Shown here piece by piece: positions 17,142-26,141 of a stretch of 64,000 nucleotides of DNA. How positions within the stretch are numbered: the stretch's first letter is position 1; the number at the start of each line of letters is the position of its first letter. Position numbers and translations under genes: made by a program. The notes beneath the pieces are model-generated. The model was not told the DNA's origin. It saw only the letters and a list, made by a program, of their open reading frames with translations, and ran no database searches. Source of the stretch: Haloparvum alkalitolerans (lineage in GTDB: Archaea; Halobacteriota; Halobacteria; Halobacteriales; Haloferacaceae); the NCBI RefSeq assembly GCF_050122995.1, contig NZ_JBNLIA010000008.1:55514-119513 (forward strand). Reading direction: 5' to 3'.

Positions 17142-18704
17142 ATGGCAGATTCCGCAACCGACGAGGGTCCCGCGACGGAGTTCGGCGGGTCGGACGCGGA
17201 CGACGGGCCGGCGATGGAGTTCTACGGCGGGCGGGGCGCGAGCGCGTTCCCCATCGCCTTCTTCATCGTCTGGGCGGTCGTCCAGACGGCGCTGCTGCGC
17301 GTCTCCGACACCACCGGGCTCGTGGCCGGCATGTTGCTCGGCCTCATCGCCGGGATGTTCCTCGTGAAGGGCTCGTGGACCGGGTACGCGAACACCATCT
17401 TCGACGGCATGACCCAGCGCGTCGCCGCCACCGCCATCGTGGCGTGGATGTGGGCGGGGATGTTCACGGAGACGCTGCAGGCCGGCGGCTTCGTCGGCGG
17501 ACTGGTCTGGATCGCCGACCTGCTCGGCGTCGGGCCGACCGTCTTCCCCGCCGTGACGTTCGTGCTCGCGGCCGTCCTCGCGACGGGCATCGGCACGGGC
17601 TACGGCACCGCCGTCGCGTTCGTCGGCCTGTTCTTCCCGGCGGGCGTCCTGCTGGGCGCCAGCCCCGTACTGACGTTCGGCGCGATCCTCTCGGGCGCCA
17701 TCTTCGGCGACAACCTCGCGCCGGTCTCGGACACGACGATCGTCTCCGCGGTGACGCAGGACGCCGACATCGGCGGCGTCGTCGCCTCGCGGTTCAAGTA
17801 CGCGATCGTCGCCGCCGGGATCGCGCTCCCGGCGTACGTGGTCGCGAGCTCGCTCATGCCGGGCATCGAGGTCGCGGGCGACCCCCGGCAGGTGCTGCTG
17901 GAGGGCGCGCGCCCGCTCGCCTTGGTCCACCTGCTCTCGGTCGGGGTCGTCATCGCGACCGCGGTCGCGGGCCGGCACATCATCGAGGCCATCTCGTGGG
18001 GGATCATCGTCGCCGCGGCGCTGAACCTCCTGCTCGGCCTCTCCTCGGCCGCGGACATCCTGCTGTTCCGCGCGCCCGCCGACGCGCCCGCCGCCGACCT
18101 GCTCGGCGGACTGCCGATCGTCGAGATCGTCTCCGACCCGAGCAACGCCGGCGTCGGCGGGTCCATCTACGCCGGCGCGGCCGGCTTCTTCGCGCTCTCG
18201 ATCCTCGTCCTCCTCATCATCGCGGCCGCCCAGATCATGATCGAGGGCGGCGCGTTCGAGGCGATGCTGGACTGGTCGATCGAGCACCTCGCGACGACCG
18301 TCCGCCGCGCCGAGCTGACGATGGTCGGCGTCGCGGCGCTGGTCAACGCGGCGATCACGATCAACACCGCCGCGGAGATCGCCATCGGGCCGTACATCGC
18401 CAAGATCGGTGAGCGGTTCAACATCAACGGCTACCGCCGCGCGAACATCCTCGACGCACAGACGGCGGCGCTCGGCTACATCTTCCCGTGGTCCGGCGGC
18501 GTCCTCGCGGGCTACACCACGATGACGGGACTGCCCGACACGTTCGACTGGATCGACCAGGGGATGCTCGTCAACCCCGCCGAGGTGTGGCCGTTCGTCT
18601 TCCACGGCTGGGTGCTCGTGGCGGTGTTCGTCGTCGCCGCGCTCACCGGCTTCGGCCTCGAGTACGTTCCCGACCGCGAGAGCGAGGAGGTGGCTCGCGC
18701 ATGA
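17142..18704 (+). CDS. NhaC-family Na+/H+ antiporter (first copy)
   Basis: A 520-residue membrane protein with about 12 helices. Family-typical segments are GTGYGTAVAFVGLFFPAG, SGAIFGDNLAPVSDTTIVSA (with the conserved Asp of the ion site) and NAAITINTAAEIAIGPYIAKI. It exports sodium in exchange for protons, or a related organic-acid exchange. The N-terminus is acidic and cytoplasmic. A TATA-like TTTTGTTATCC at 17108-17117 sets a leaderless ATG at 17142. It is followed, with a 4-base ATGA overlap, by a small soluble protein. A second, more typical NhaC lies at 41 kb. Confidence 0.88.
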   Translation: MADSATDEGPATEFGGSDADDGPAMEFYGGRGASAFPIAFFIVWAVVQTALLRVSDTTGLVAGMLLGLIAGMFLVKGSWTGYANTIFDGMTQRVAATAIVAWMWAGMFTETLQAGGFVGGLVWIADLLGVGPTVFPAVTFVLAAVLATGIGTGYGTAVAFVGLFFPAGVLLGASPVLTFGAILSGAIFGDNLAPVSDTTIVSAVTQDADIGGVVASRFKYAIVAAGIALPAYVVASSLMPGIEVAGDPRQVLLEGARPLALVHLLSVGVVIATAVAGRHIIEAISWGIIVAAALNLLLGLSSAADILLFRAPADAPAADLLGGLPIVEIVSDPSNAGVGGSIYAGAAGFFALSILVLLIIAAAQIMIEGGAFEAMLDWSIEHLATTVRRAELTMVGVAALVNAAITINTAAEIAIGPYIAKIGERFNINGYRRANILDAQTAALGYIFPWSGGVLAGYTTMTGLPDTFDWIDQGMLVNPAEVWPFVFHGWVLVAVFVVAALTGFGLEYVPDRESEEVARA

Positions 18705-18979
18705 GCCTGTTCGAGAAGTACCTGAAGGGCTGGTCGTTCCGGACCAACACCCCCTCGCTGGAGCCGGGCGCGACGGTGCGCGTCTTCGTCACCGAGTACG
18801 ACCCCGCCAGCGGCGAGGGGATCGCGTTCATCGGCGACACCGAGTTGCGCGTCGAGGACTTCGACCCCGAGGCCCTCGACGGCCTCGTCGCGGTCCGCGT
18901 TCTGGAGTTCGACCCGGAGCGGTCGGTCGGCCGCGGCGAGTTCCGCGAGGTCGTCGGCGAGACGGCTTACGAGGTGTAG
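18701..18979 (+). CDS. Small beta-rich protein co-transcribed with nhaC (DUF7513-like)
   Basis: 92 residues, beginning MSLFEKYLKGWSF and then an apparent OB/TRAM-like beta barrel (GATVRVFVTEYDPASGEGIAFIGDTEL...). Its ATG overlaps the nhaC stop (ATGA), so translation is coupled. TRAM-like folds bind RNA in other proteins; a link to the antiporter is unknown. The family number is given from memory and should be treated as tentative. Confidence 0.7.
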   Translation: MSLFEKYLKGWSFRTNTPSLEPGATVRVFVTEYDPASGEGIAFIGDTELRVEDFDPEALDGLVAVRVLEFDPERSVGRGEFREVVGETAYEV

Positions 18980-19083
18980 GGCGGCGTCGGACCCCGTGTC
19001 GGCGCGCGGCCGCCGGGGTCCGGACGCACCCCCACGGTCCCGCCACCGACAGCGTTTTTCGCGGCCGGCGTCTGGCTCCCTCC

Positions 19084-21768
19084 GTGACGCTTCGGGGCCC
19101 CATCGTGGACGTCGGCGACGTGCGCACCGTCTCGACCCAGTACGGCGACCGCGAGGTCTGCGAGCTCCGCGTGCGCCCCGACGAGGGCGCCGGCGACCCC
19201 GTGCGGGTGACGCTGTGGGGCAAGTGGACCCACACCGGCGAACACGCCGAGGTCGGGATGGAGCTGCTGGTGACTGACCCCGAGGAGGACGACTTCGGCG
19301 ACGAGGCGGGATACACCACCTCGGAGGAGTCGTGGGTCGTCCTCGAACCGGACTTCCTCGTGGACGTGACGGGCGTCCGCTCGTGGGTGCAGTGTCCGCG
19401 GATGTACTACCTGAACAAGCTCTCGGGGATCCCGCTGAACTACCCCGTCGTGAAGGGGACCGTCGTCCACGAGGTGTTCGGCGACCTGCTGCGCGGCGTC
19501 GACCTCGACGAGGCGGTCGCGGACCGCGTCGAGGAAGCCGGCCTCGAACTCGGCCTGCTCGGCTACGAGCCGACGGAGGTGGAAGACGAGGTGCGCCGGA
19601 ACGCGGCCGCCGTGGAGGGGTGGCTCGAACAGGGGACGCTGACGGAGACGGACACGTGGCGCTCTGAGTACACGCTCATCTCGCCGACGTTCGGGCTGAA
19701 GGGCCGCGCGGACGCGCTCCGGCGCGGCGCGCCCGTGGAGCTGAAGACGGGGAAGAACACCAAGCGCGAACCGCGGTTCCACGACAAGATGCAGGCGGCC
19801 TGCTACGCGCTGATGTTGGCCGACCGCGGTGAGACGCCCGACACCGGGACGCTGCTGTACACCAAGAACACCGCGCTGGACAGGAACGAGGAGACCGGCG
19901 ACCTCTCGCCGGCAAAGGAGTTCTCGGTCGGGACGGGGCTTCTGAAGTTCGTCGTCCGCACGCGCAACGAACTCGCGGCGATGGAGTGGCGGACGCTCAA
20001 CGACCCGGACCCCGAGGCCGGCATCCCGACCGGCTACGAGGCGGACGCCAAGTGTCAGTACTGCTTCGAGCAGGACACCTGCATGGTCGTCTCCGGCCGG
20101 CTGAACCAGGAGTCGAAGGCCGGCCAGATCGGCGAGCCCCTGCCCGAGGAGGAGCGCGCGTACCTCTCGCGGTTCTACCGTGCGCTGGAGGAGGAGCGCC
20201 GCGAGACCCACGCCGAGTACAGGAAGCTCTGGGAGCAGACCGCCGCCGAGCGCGCCGAGGACGACCGCGCGCTGATCGACCTCGACCCCCGCGGGCAGAC
20301 CGAGATCGAGGGCGGGCGCTGGCGGCTCCGCGCCGGAACGCCCGGCGACGCGGTCTCGAAGCTCCGCGAGGGCGACGTGGCGCTCGCCTCCGACGGCGAC
20401 CCCGTCGCGGGCCACGCGGAGCTCGGCCGGATCACGAGCCTCGGCGAGGACGAGGTGGTCGTGGAGACCGACGAACCGGTCGAACTGCGGCGGATCGACG
20501 TCTACCCCTCCGAGATCTCGGTCGACCGATCGCTGACCGCGCTCCACGACGCGGTGCTGAAAGGCGACGAGCGCCGGAAGGACGTGCTGTTCGGGCGCCG
20601 AGACCCCGAGTTCTCCGCGGCGCCCGCCGACCGCGACCCCTTCATCGACAACAACGAGGCGCAGGACGAGGCCGTGGCGCGCGCGGTCGACGCGGAGGAC
20701 TTCGCGCTCGTCCACGGCCCGCCGGGGACCGGCAAGACCTACACCATCGCGCGGACGATCCGCGCGCTCGTGGACGCCGGCGAGCGCGTCCTGCTGGCGG
20801 CGTTCACCAACCGCGCGGTCGACAACGCGCTCGAGGCCCTCCGCGATCAGGGGTTCGAGGACGTCGTCAGGGTGGGTAGCCAGCAGGGCGTCCGCGGCGA
20901 CATGCAGGACGTGCGGCTGGTGCGCCGTGGCGACCCCGGCGAGAAGGCCGGCGAGCTCGGCGACGCGCCGGTCGTCGCGGCCACGACCGCGGCCTGCGGC
21001 TCCCGCGTGATGCGCGAGCAGGCGTTCGACGTCGCGGTCGTCGACGAGGCCTCGCAGCTCACCGAGCCGGGGACGCTCGCGGCGACGAACCTCGCGGAGC
21101 GGTTCGTGCTCGTGGGCGACCACAAGCAGTTACCGCCGGTCGTCCGTGCGGAGAACGACCTGCAGCGCTCGCTGTTTCAGCGGCTCATCGAGGATCACCC
21201 CGAGGCGGGCGTCATGCTCGACCGGCAGTACCGCATGAGTCAGCGCATCCAGTCGTTCGCCTCCGCGGAGTTCTACGACGGCGACCTCAGGCCCGCCACG
21301 CCGGCGGTCGCGGGCCAGTCGCTCGCGGACCTGGGCGCCGACGCCGCCGACCTCCCGCCGGCGCTCCGCGGCGGGGTCAACTTCGTCGATCCCGACGGCG
21401 ACCGGGACGGGAACAGGAACGTCCGCGAGGCGGAGCGCGTCGCGGGCGTCGTCGACGCGTACGTCGACGCCGGCGTCGACGTCGAGGACATCGGCGTCAT
21501 CGCCCCGTTCCGCGCGCAGGTCGCGGAGATCGGCCGCCGGACGGACGCAACCGTCGACACGGTCGACCGCTTCCAAGGCTCCTCGAAGGAGGTGATCGTG
21601 ATCTCGCTCGTCGCGACCGGCGACCTCGACGGGCCGATATTCGAGGACCACCGGCGGATGAACGTCGCGCTCACGCGGGCGAAGAAGGCGCTCACGCTCG
21701 TCGGCGACGCGGAGGCGCTCGCCTCGGAGCCGTTCTACGAGCGGCTGCTCGACTGGGCGCGGCGATGA
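19084..21768 (+). CDS. Dna2-like Cas4-type nuclease fused to SF1 helicase
   Basis: 894 residues, starting with GTG. Residues about 1-90 form an OB-like domain (RVTLWGKWTHTGEHAE). Residues about 95-340 are a Cas4/AddB-type PD-(D/E)XK nuclease with four iron-sulfur Cys residues at C104, C324, C327 and C333 and the catalytic core GLKGRADALRR...VELKTGK. From about 500 to the end is an SF1 (Upf1/Dna2) helicase: Walker A GPPGTGKT near 545, VVDEASQ, GDHKQLPPV, DRQYRMS, TVDRFQGSSKE and MNVALTRAKKAL. It processes DNA ends or flaps in replication and repair. The CRISPR array begins 188 bases downstream, but Dna2 is a widespread housekeeping gene, so a CRISPR role is not implied. Confidence 0.92.
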   Translation: MTLRGPIVDVGDVRTVSTQYGDREVCELRVRPDEGAGDPVRVTLWGKWTHTGEHAEVGMELLVTDPEEDDFGDEAGYTTSEESWVVLEPDFLVDVTGVRSWVQCPRMYYLNKLSGIPLNYPVVKGTVVHEVFGDLLRGVDLDEAVADRVEEAGLELGLLGYEPTEVEDEVRRNAAAVEGWLEQGTLTETDTWRSEYTLISPTFGLKGRADALRRGAPVELKTGKNTKREPRFHDKMQAACYALMLADRGETPDTGTLLYTKNTALDRNEETGDLSPAKEFSVGTGLLKFVVRTRNELAAMEWRTLNDPDPEAGIPTGYEADAKCQYCFEQDTCMVVSGRLNQESKAGQIGEPLPEEERAYLSRFYRALEEERRETHAEYRKLWEQTAAERAEDDRALIDLDPRGQTEIEGGRWRLRAGTPGDAVSKLREGDVALASDGDPVAGHAELGRITSLGEDEVVVETDEPVELRRIDVYPSEISVDRSLTALHDAVLKGDERRKDVLFGRRDPEFSAAPADRDPFIDNNEAQDEAVARAVDAEDFALVHGPPGTGKTYTIARTIRALVDAGERVLLAAFTNRAVDNALEALRDQGFEDVVRVGSQQGVRGDMQDVRLVRRGDPGEKAGELGDAPVVAATTAACGSRVMREQAFDVAVVDEASQLTEPGTLAATNLAERFVLVGDHKQLPPVVRAENDLQRSLFQRLIEDHPEAGVMLDRQYRMSQRIQSFASAEFYDGDLRPATPAVAGQSLADLGADAADLPPALRGGVNFVDPDGDRDGNRNVREAERVAGVVDAYVDAGVDVEDIGVIAPFRAQVAEIGRRTDATVDTVDRFQGSSKEVIVISLVATGDLDGPIFEDHRRMNVALTRAKKALTLVGDAEALASEPFYERLLDWARR

Positions 21769-21956
21769 GCCACTGAGACGGACTTCTCTCGATGCCGGCC
21801 GCGACGCAGTCGATCAGCACGGCCGACGCGGCCGACGTGGCTCCGACCGCCGAGCGCTTGTCGACCCCCCGGGGGTTCAGGGACTATCGAGGGTCGACGG
21901 AAAGATTCATCCGGAAACGGTCACGTTACCTGGGTGGCTGCCGCATATTCGGCACG
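21769..21956 (+). promoter_or_regulatory. Presumed CRISPR leader
   Basis: 188 bases between the dna2 stop and the first repeat. The direction is set by the array: the repeat in this orientation ends in TTGAAGC, the usual 5' handle of haloarchaeal I-B crRNAs, and the decayed repeats lie at the far (right) end. An AT-rich CATATTC sits just before repeat 1, and TTCAGGGACTATCG further up. No ORF is supportable here. Confidence 0.6.
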
Positions 21957-24030
21957 GTTTCAGACGAACCCTTGTGGGGTTGAAGCTCGTGACATCCGAC
22001 CTCGGTCCATTCGATCCCGAGCGTTTCAGACGAACCCTTGTGGGGTTGAAGCTAGTTCTCCCGACGAGCCCGCGGTGGTCGCTGACGGGTTTCAGACGAA
22101 CCCTTGTGGGGTTGAAGCGCGCTCACGTCGGGCGGCGGAGCAGTCGCGGGAGCGGTGTCGAGTTTCAGACGAACCCTTGTGGGGTTGAAGCGGCGGCCGA
22201 GAGGCCGCGCCTGTACACGGTCCTGGGGGTTTCAGACGAACCCTTGTGGGGTTGAAGCAGGCCGAGCTTCGCGGCGACGGTCCAGACGACCCGTTTCAGA
22301 CGAACCCTTGTGGGGTTGAAGCTTCCGCTCGTCGAACTCGAAGTCGAAGCGCGGGCGCCGTTTCAGACGAACCCTTGTGGGGTTGAAGCTTCGCGGATCC
22401 ACCGACCCGGATTCTCGACGAAGGTTTCAGACGAACCCTTGTGGGGTTGAAGCGTCCCCGGCCTTGGAGGGCTGATCTAGATGCCAAAGTTTCAGACGAA
22501 CCCTTGTGGGGTTGAAGCTGATCGTCCCGCAGGATCTATCCAGCATCCGGGACGGTTTCAGACGAACCCTTGTGGGGTTGAAGCAACATCATCGCGTCAA
22601 GTGTCACATCCGTCATCAGTTTCAGACGAACCCTTGTGGGGTTGAAGCGCCATGTCGTGTCAGGCATCGCGATGGAACGGAATGTTTCAGACGAACCCTT
22701 GTGGGGTTGAAGCCTGATTCAAGCTGGAGAAGTTCACACGGGGTATCCGTTTCAGACGAACCCTTGTGGGGTTGAAGCCAGTCCGCGCTCGGGTTTATCC
22801 GTCGGCAGACGGCGGTTTCAGACGAACCCTTGTGGGGTTGAAGCGGGTCGTCGACGCCGATGGCGGGGCTGAAGGTCGCGTTTCAGACGAACCCTTGTGG
22901 GGTTGAAGCCGAGCTCGAGGTCGGTGAGGAGGTCAACCCGTCAGGTTTCAGACGAACCCTTGTGGGATTGAAGCCGAGTATCGCCCCGATGATGACGACA
23001 CCGACCAGCATCGTTTCAGACGAACCCTTGTGGGGTTGAAGCACCTCGGACCGCCTACGCCCGAGTGCGTCCCGTCGCGTTTCAGACGAACCCTTGTGGG
23101 GTTGAAGCCGTGACCCCTCGCTCCTCGAGGACCTCCGCGATCGTCGTTTCAGACGAACCCTTGTGGGGTTGAAGCAAGCGCGTGCGTGGGTTAGTGCGGG
23201 CGACGGTTGGCTGTTTCAGACGAACCCTTGTGGGGTTGAAGCCGCTTTACGCTCTCCCCGCGGCCGAACCCCTACGAGTTTCAGACGAACCCTTGTGGGG
23301 TTGAAGCCGTCGCGACGGCTACCGCTGTCGTCGGTGCGGCGCGTTTCAGACGAACCCTTGTGGGGTTGAAGCCCGTGTCAGTATTCACACTAGCCGACTG
23401 CGCGTCTCGTTTCAGACGAACCCTTGTGGGGTTGAAGCCTCGAGCGCGGCCTCGCGGACGAACCGCTCCAACCCGTTTCAGACGAACCCTTGTGGGGTTG
23501 AAGCTGACGAGAGTATCTACGGCGACCAGCCCGATGTCAAGTTTCAGACGAACCCTTGTGGGGTTGAAGCTCGTCCTGGTCGGTGTCGCTGGGCATACCT
23601 GACGTATGTTTCAGACGAACCCTTGTGGGGTTGAAGCTTGATGGCGTGCATGTCCCAGAGTTCGAGCTCCCGGTTTCAGACGAACCCTTGTGGGGTTGAA
23701 GCACGTTACCGTCCTCAAGATGACTCTCCGACCACCGGTTTCAGACGAACCCTTGTGGGGTTGAAGCGGCCTCGCTGACACACTCAAGCGGGATGCGCTT
23801 AGGGTTTCAGACGAACCCTTGTGGGGTTGAAGCGACCGCGGTCATGTCGATGTTGCTGGGCACGAGGTGTTTCAGACGAACCCTTGTGGGGTTGAAGCCG
23901 CGGACCTCTGACCCGTCGAGTCCGGACGGCGGCAGTTTCAGACGAACCCTTGTGGGGTTGAAGCGTCACGCGACGCGAGCGGCTCACGGAGGCCGAGCTT
24001 GTTTCAGACGAACTCTGCCGGGGTTGAAGT
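21957..24030 (+). CRISPR. CRISPR array, 32 repeats and 31 spacers, subtype I-B-like repeat
   Basis: A 30-base repeat starting GTTTCAGACGAACCC and ending GTGGGGTTGAAGC, with an internal AACCC/GGGTT hairpin. Repeats start at 21957, 22023, 22089, 22162, 22229, 22293 and so on to 23935, then a degenerate copy at 24001-24030. Thirty are identical; the repeat at 22945 has G to A at position 23. Spacers are 34-38 bases except spacer 3 (22119-22161), which is 43. The repeat is of the type found in Haloferax and Halorubrum I-B loci. No cas gene is present anywhere in the window, so the array depends on Cas proteins encoded elsewhere. Confidence 0.98.
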
Positions 24031-24064
24031 ATCGCGCTGCTGCTACTGATGGCGTTCGCATCGC

Positions 24065-24094
24065 GCTTTAGACGGACCTCTTGGGAACGATTGG
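24065..24094 (+). repeat. Fossil CRISPR repeat beyond the array end
   Basis: The bases CTTTAGACGGACC...TTGGGAACGATTG align with the array repeat with many substitutions and a shifted base, and lie exactly one repeat-spacer period (64 bases) after the degenerate repeat at 24001. This suggests the array once extended further and has decayed towards the tRNA-Thr gene. Confidence 0.5.
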
Positions 24095-24114
24095 ACACTT
24101 AACCGAAGGAAGAG

Positions 24115-24188
24115 AGCCAGAGCAGGGATTTGAACCCCGGAAGTCTCGATTACAAGTCGAGTGCATGAACCGCCCATGCTCCTCTGGC
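24115..24188 (-). tRNA. tRNA-Thr (anticodon UGU)
   Basis: A complete cloverleaf on the minus strand. The acceptor pairs GCCAGAG with CTCTGGC, discriminator U. The D arm is GCAT/ATGC. The anticodon stem is CTCGA/TCGAG with loop CTTGTAA, and TGT is at 24154-24152. The T arm is CGGGG-TTCAAAT-CCCTG. No intron and no encoded CCA. Its 3' end faces the decayed end of the CRISPR array, about 20 bases away. Confidence 0.96.
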
Positions 24189-24276
24189 GCGTCCCCGGCT
24201 TGGCGGGCCTCCTTTGAGTCAGTATCGCTTCCGGGTCGGGCGGTCCCACGCCGACCCGCCGCGCGTCGTCCACCGG

Positions 24277-24855
24277 TCAGCGGTCGCCGTCCGCGGCGAC
24301 GTCCCGGCCGTTTTCTCCACGTCCGCCCCCCTCACGGCCGCCGTTCTCGATCGATCGCTTTTCTACCTCCACGCGGTGCGGTTCGTAGCCGTGGCGCTCG
24401 TAGAAGCGGCGGGCGGCCGCGTTGTCGGCCATCACCTCCAGCGCGACGGCATCGACGCCGGCGTCGAGGAGCGCAGCCTCCGCCGCCGCGAGCAGGTCGC
24501 CGCCGACGCCGCGGTCGCGGGCGTCGGGCTCGACGTAGAGGTTGTCGATGACGCCCCGCGTCACGTCCTGCTCGTAGGTCCCCGACTCGACCGCGGCCGA
24601 GACGAACCCGCGGATCGGTCCCTCGCCGCTTTCGGAGGCGACCCGCCCTTCGCTCCCGTCGACGTCGTCCGCGTCCGACGCCCGCGCCACGAGCAGCACG
24701 TCGACGACGGCCCGCCGCGCGACCGTCTCACGAACGGCCTCGCGGTTCGCGGCGGCGAGCAGGTGCGAGCCGTGCGCCCGCTGGTCCGCCGCGAGGTCCA
24801 CCCAGAGGTCGGCGACCGCGTCGACGTCGTCCGTCGTCGCGGGGAGGATCTCCAT
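24277..24855 (-). CDS. GNAT-family N-acetyltransferase
   Basis: 192 residues. The acetyl-CoA binding motif is VEPDARDRGVGGDLLAAAEAAL (motif A, with RxxGxG), followed by VALEVMADNAAARRFYERHGYEPH (motif B), both standard for GNAT enzymes. A 15-residue acidic insertion (DADDVDGSEG...) lies before motif A, and a Gly/Asp-rich tail follows. The substrate cannot be told. It is divergent from livH and not obviously linked to it. Confidence 0.87.
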   Translation of the reverse strand: MEILPATTDDVDAVADLWVDLAADQRAHGSHLLAAANREAVRETVARRAVVDVLLVARASDADDVDGSEGRVASESGEGPIRGFVSAAVESGTYEQDVTRGVIDNLYVEPDARDRGVGGDLLAAAEAALLDAGVDAVALEVMADNAAARRFYERHGYEPHRVEVEKRSIENGGREGGGRGENGRDVAADGDR

Positions 24856-25007
24856 GTTCGGGTCGTTCGGCGGGCCCGCATTTGGACCTGACGCTCAGCC
24901 GGCCGATCCCCCCCACCCCGTTTCGCCCGCAGTCGCCGACGGAACCGCGACCGGCGGAGCGAAGGGTTATTTAGGTAGGCCCGTTCCTTTTCGTGTGACT
25001 ATCACGC

Positions 25008-26141
25008 ATGGGTGTCAATGAATCACTACAACGCGGGCGGGCGGCCGTCCGCGGGAAACCGTTTCTGTTCCTCGCGGGGGTCGCCGGGCTGGTGCTGCTG
25101 GCGGACCTCCTCGCTCGCCTCGCCGGCGTCGAGGTCCCGATCACGGCCCAGCGCTCGTTCGGCGGATCGCTGTCGGCGCTCCGGTTCGGCGGGCTCGTCT
25201 GGAACGGGATCGTCGTCGGGCTCATCTTCGGGCTGGCCGGGATCGGGCTCTCGATGACGTACAGCATTCTCAACTTCGCGAACTTCTCACACGGCGACCT
25301 GGTGACGACGGGGGCGTTCACCGGCTGGGGCGCCGCGCTCCTGATCGCGGGCTGGGGCGGGTCCAGCGCCGGTCACCTGCTGTCGGTCCGGGCCGGGAGC
25401 GGCGCGGGACCGAACGCCATCGGCGCCTCGGTCGTTCAGGCCCCCGTCGCGATCCTGGTGGGCGTGATCGTGGCGGCGGTCGCGACGGTGCTCGTCACGG
25501 TGGCGGCCGACCGGATCGTCTACAAGCCGATGCGCGACCGCGGGGGGATCCCGCTCCTGATCGCCAGCATCGGGGTCGCGCTGGCGCTCCGGTACTCGAT
25601 CCAGTTCGTCTACGGGGCGCGCAACCGGGGCGTCACCGCGACGGAGGGGGTCGGGGTTCCCTTCTACGGCGTGAGCATCGACCTCCACGAGATAACCCTC
25701 GTGATCGTCGCGATCGGGTTGATGCTGGGGACCCACTTCCTGCTCCAGCGGACCAAACTCGGCAAGGCGATGCGCGCGATGGCCGACAATAAGGACCTCG
25801 CGCTGGTGACGGGGATCCCGACCGAGCGCGTCGTCACCGCGACGTGGGTGCTCGGCGGCGCGCTCGCGGGGGTTTCCGGCTACCTCTACGTGCTCGAGCG
25901 CGGCACCATCGAGTTCAACCTCGGCTGGTTCCTCCTGCTGTTCATCTTCGCCGCGGTGATCCTCGGCGGGATCGGGTCCATCTACGGCGCCATCGCGGGC
26001 GGGCTCGTCATCGGGCTCGTCCACGAGGTCTCGCTGATCTGGATCTCCTCGGACTTCAACGCGGCCGCCGCGTTCGTCATCATGATCCTCGTGCTGCTGT
26101 ACCGGCCCGAGGGGCTGTTCGGGGGGGTGACGACCGCATGA
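25008..26141 (+). CDS. livH: Branched-chain amino acid ABC transporter permease LivH
   Basis: A 377-residue permease with about eight helices. LivH signatures are the N-terminal GLAGIGLSMTYSILNFANFSHGD, RGGIPLLIASIGVALALRY and the coupling region GKAMRAMADNKDLALVTGIPTERVV. It forms the channel with LivM. The ATG at 25008 follows a TATA-like GGTTATTTAGG at about 24964. It is first of the four overlapping genes livH-M-G-F. The substrate could be branched-chain amino acids or another compound taken by this family, such as urea or amides. Confidence 0.92.
   Translation: MGVNESLQRGRAAVRGKPFLFLAGVAGLVLLADLLARLAGVEVPITAQRSFGGSLSALRFGGLVWNGIVVGLIFGLAGIGLSMTYSILNFANFSHGDLVTTGAFTGWGAALLIAGWGGSSAGHLLSVRAGSGAGPNAIGASVVQAPVAILVGVIVAAVATVLVTVAADRIVYKPMRDRGGIPLLIASIGVALALRYSIQFVYGARNRGVTATEGVGVPFYGVSIDLHEITLVIVAIGLMLGTHFLLQRTKLGKAMRAMADNKDLALVTGIPTERVVTATWVLGGALAGVSGYLYVLERGTIEFNLGWFLLLFIFAAVILGGIGSIYGAIAGGLVIGLVHEVSLIWISSDFNAAAAFVIMILVLLYRPEGLFGGVTTA

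Noticed and set aside
19084..21768. Calling the nuclease-helicase a cas4 or a defence gene
   Set aside because: It is a full Dna2-type fusion with helicase motifs, a common housekeeping arrangement; position beside the array is not enough.
21957..24030. Short open frames through the CRISPR array with repeated VGLK segments
   Set aside because: They are translations of the repeat itself and have no protein character.
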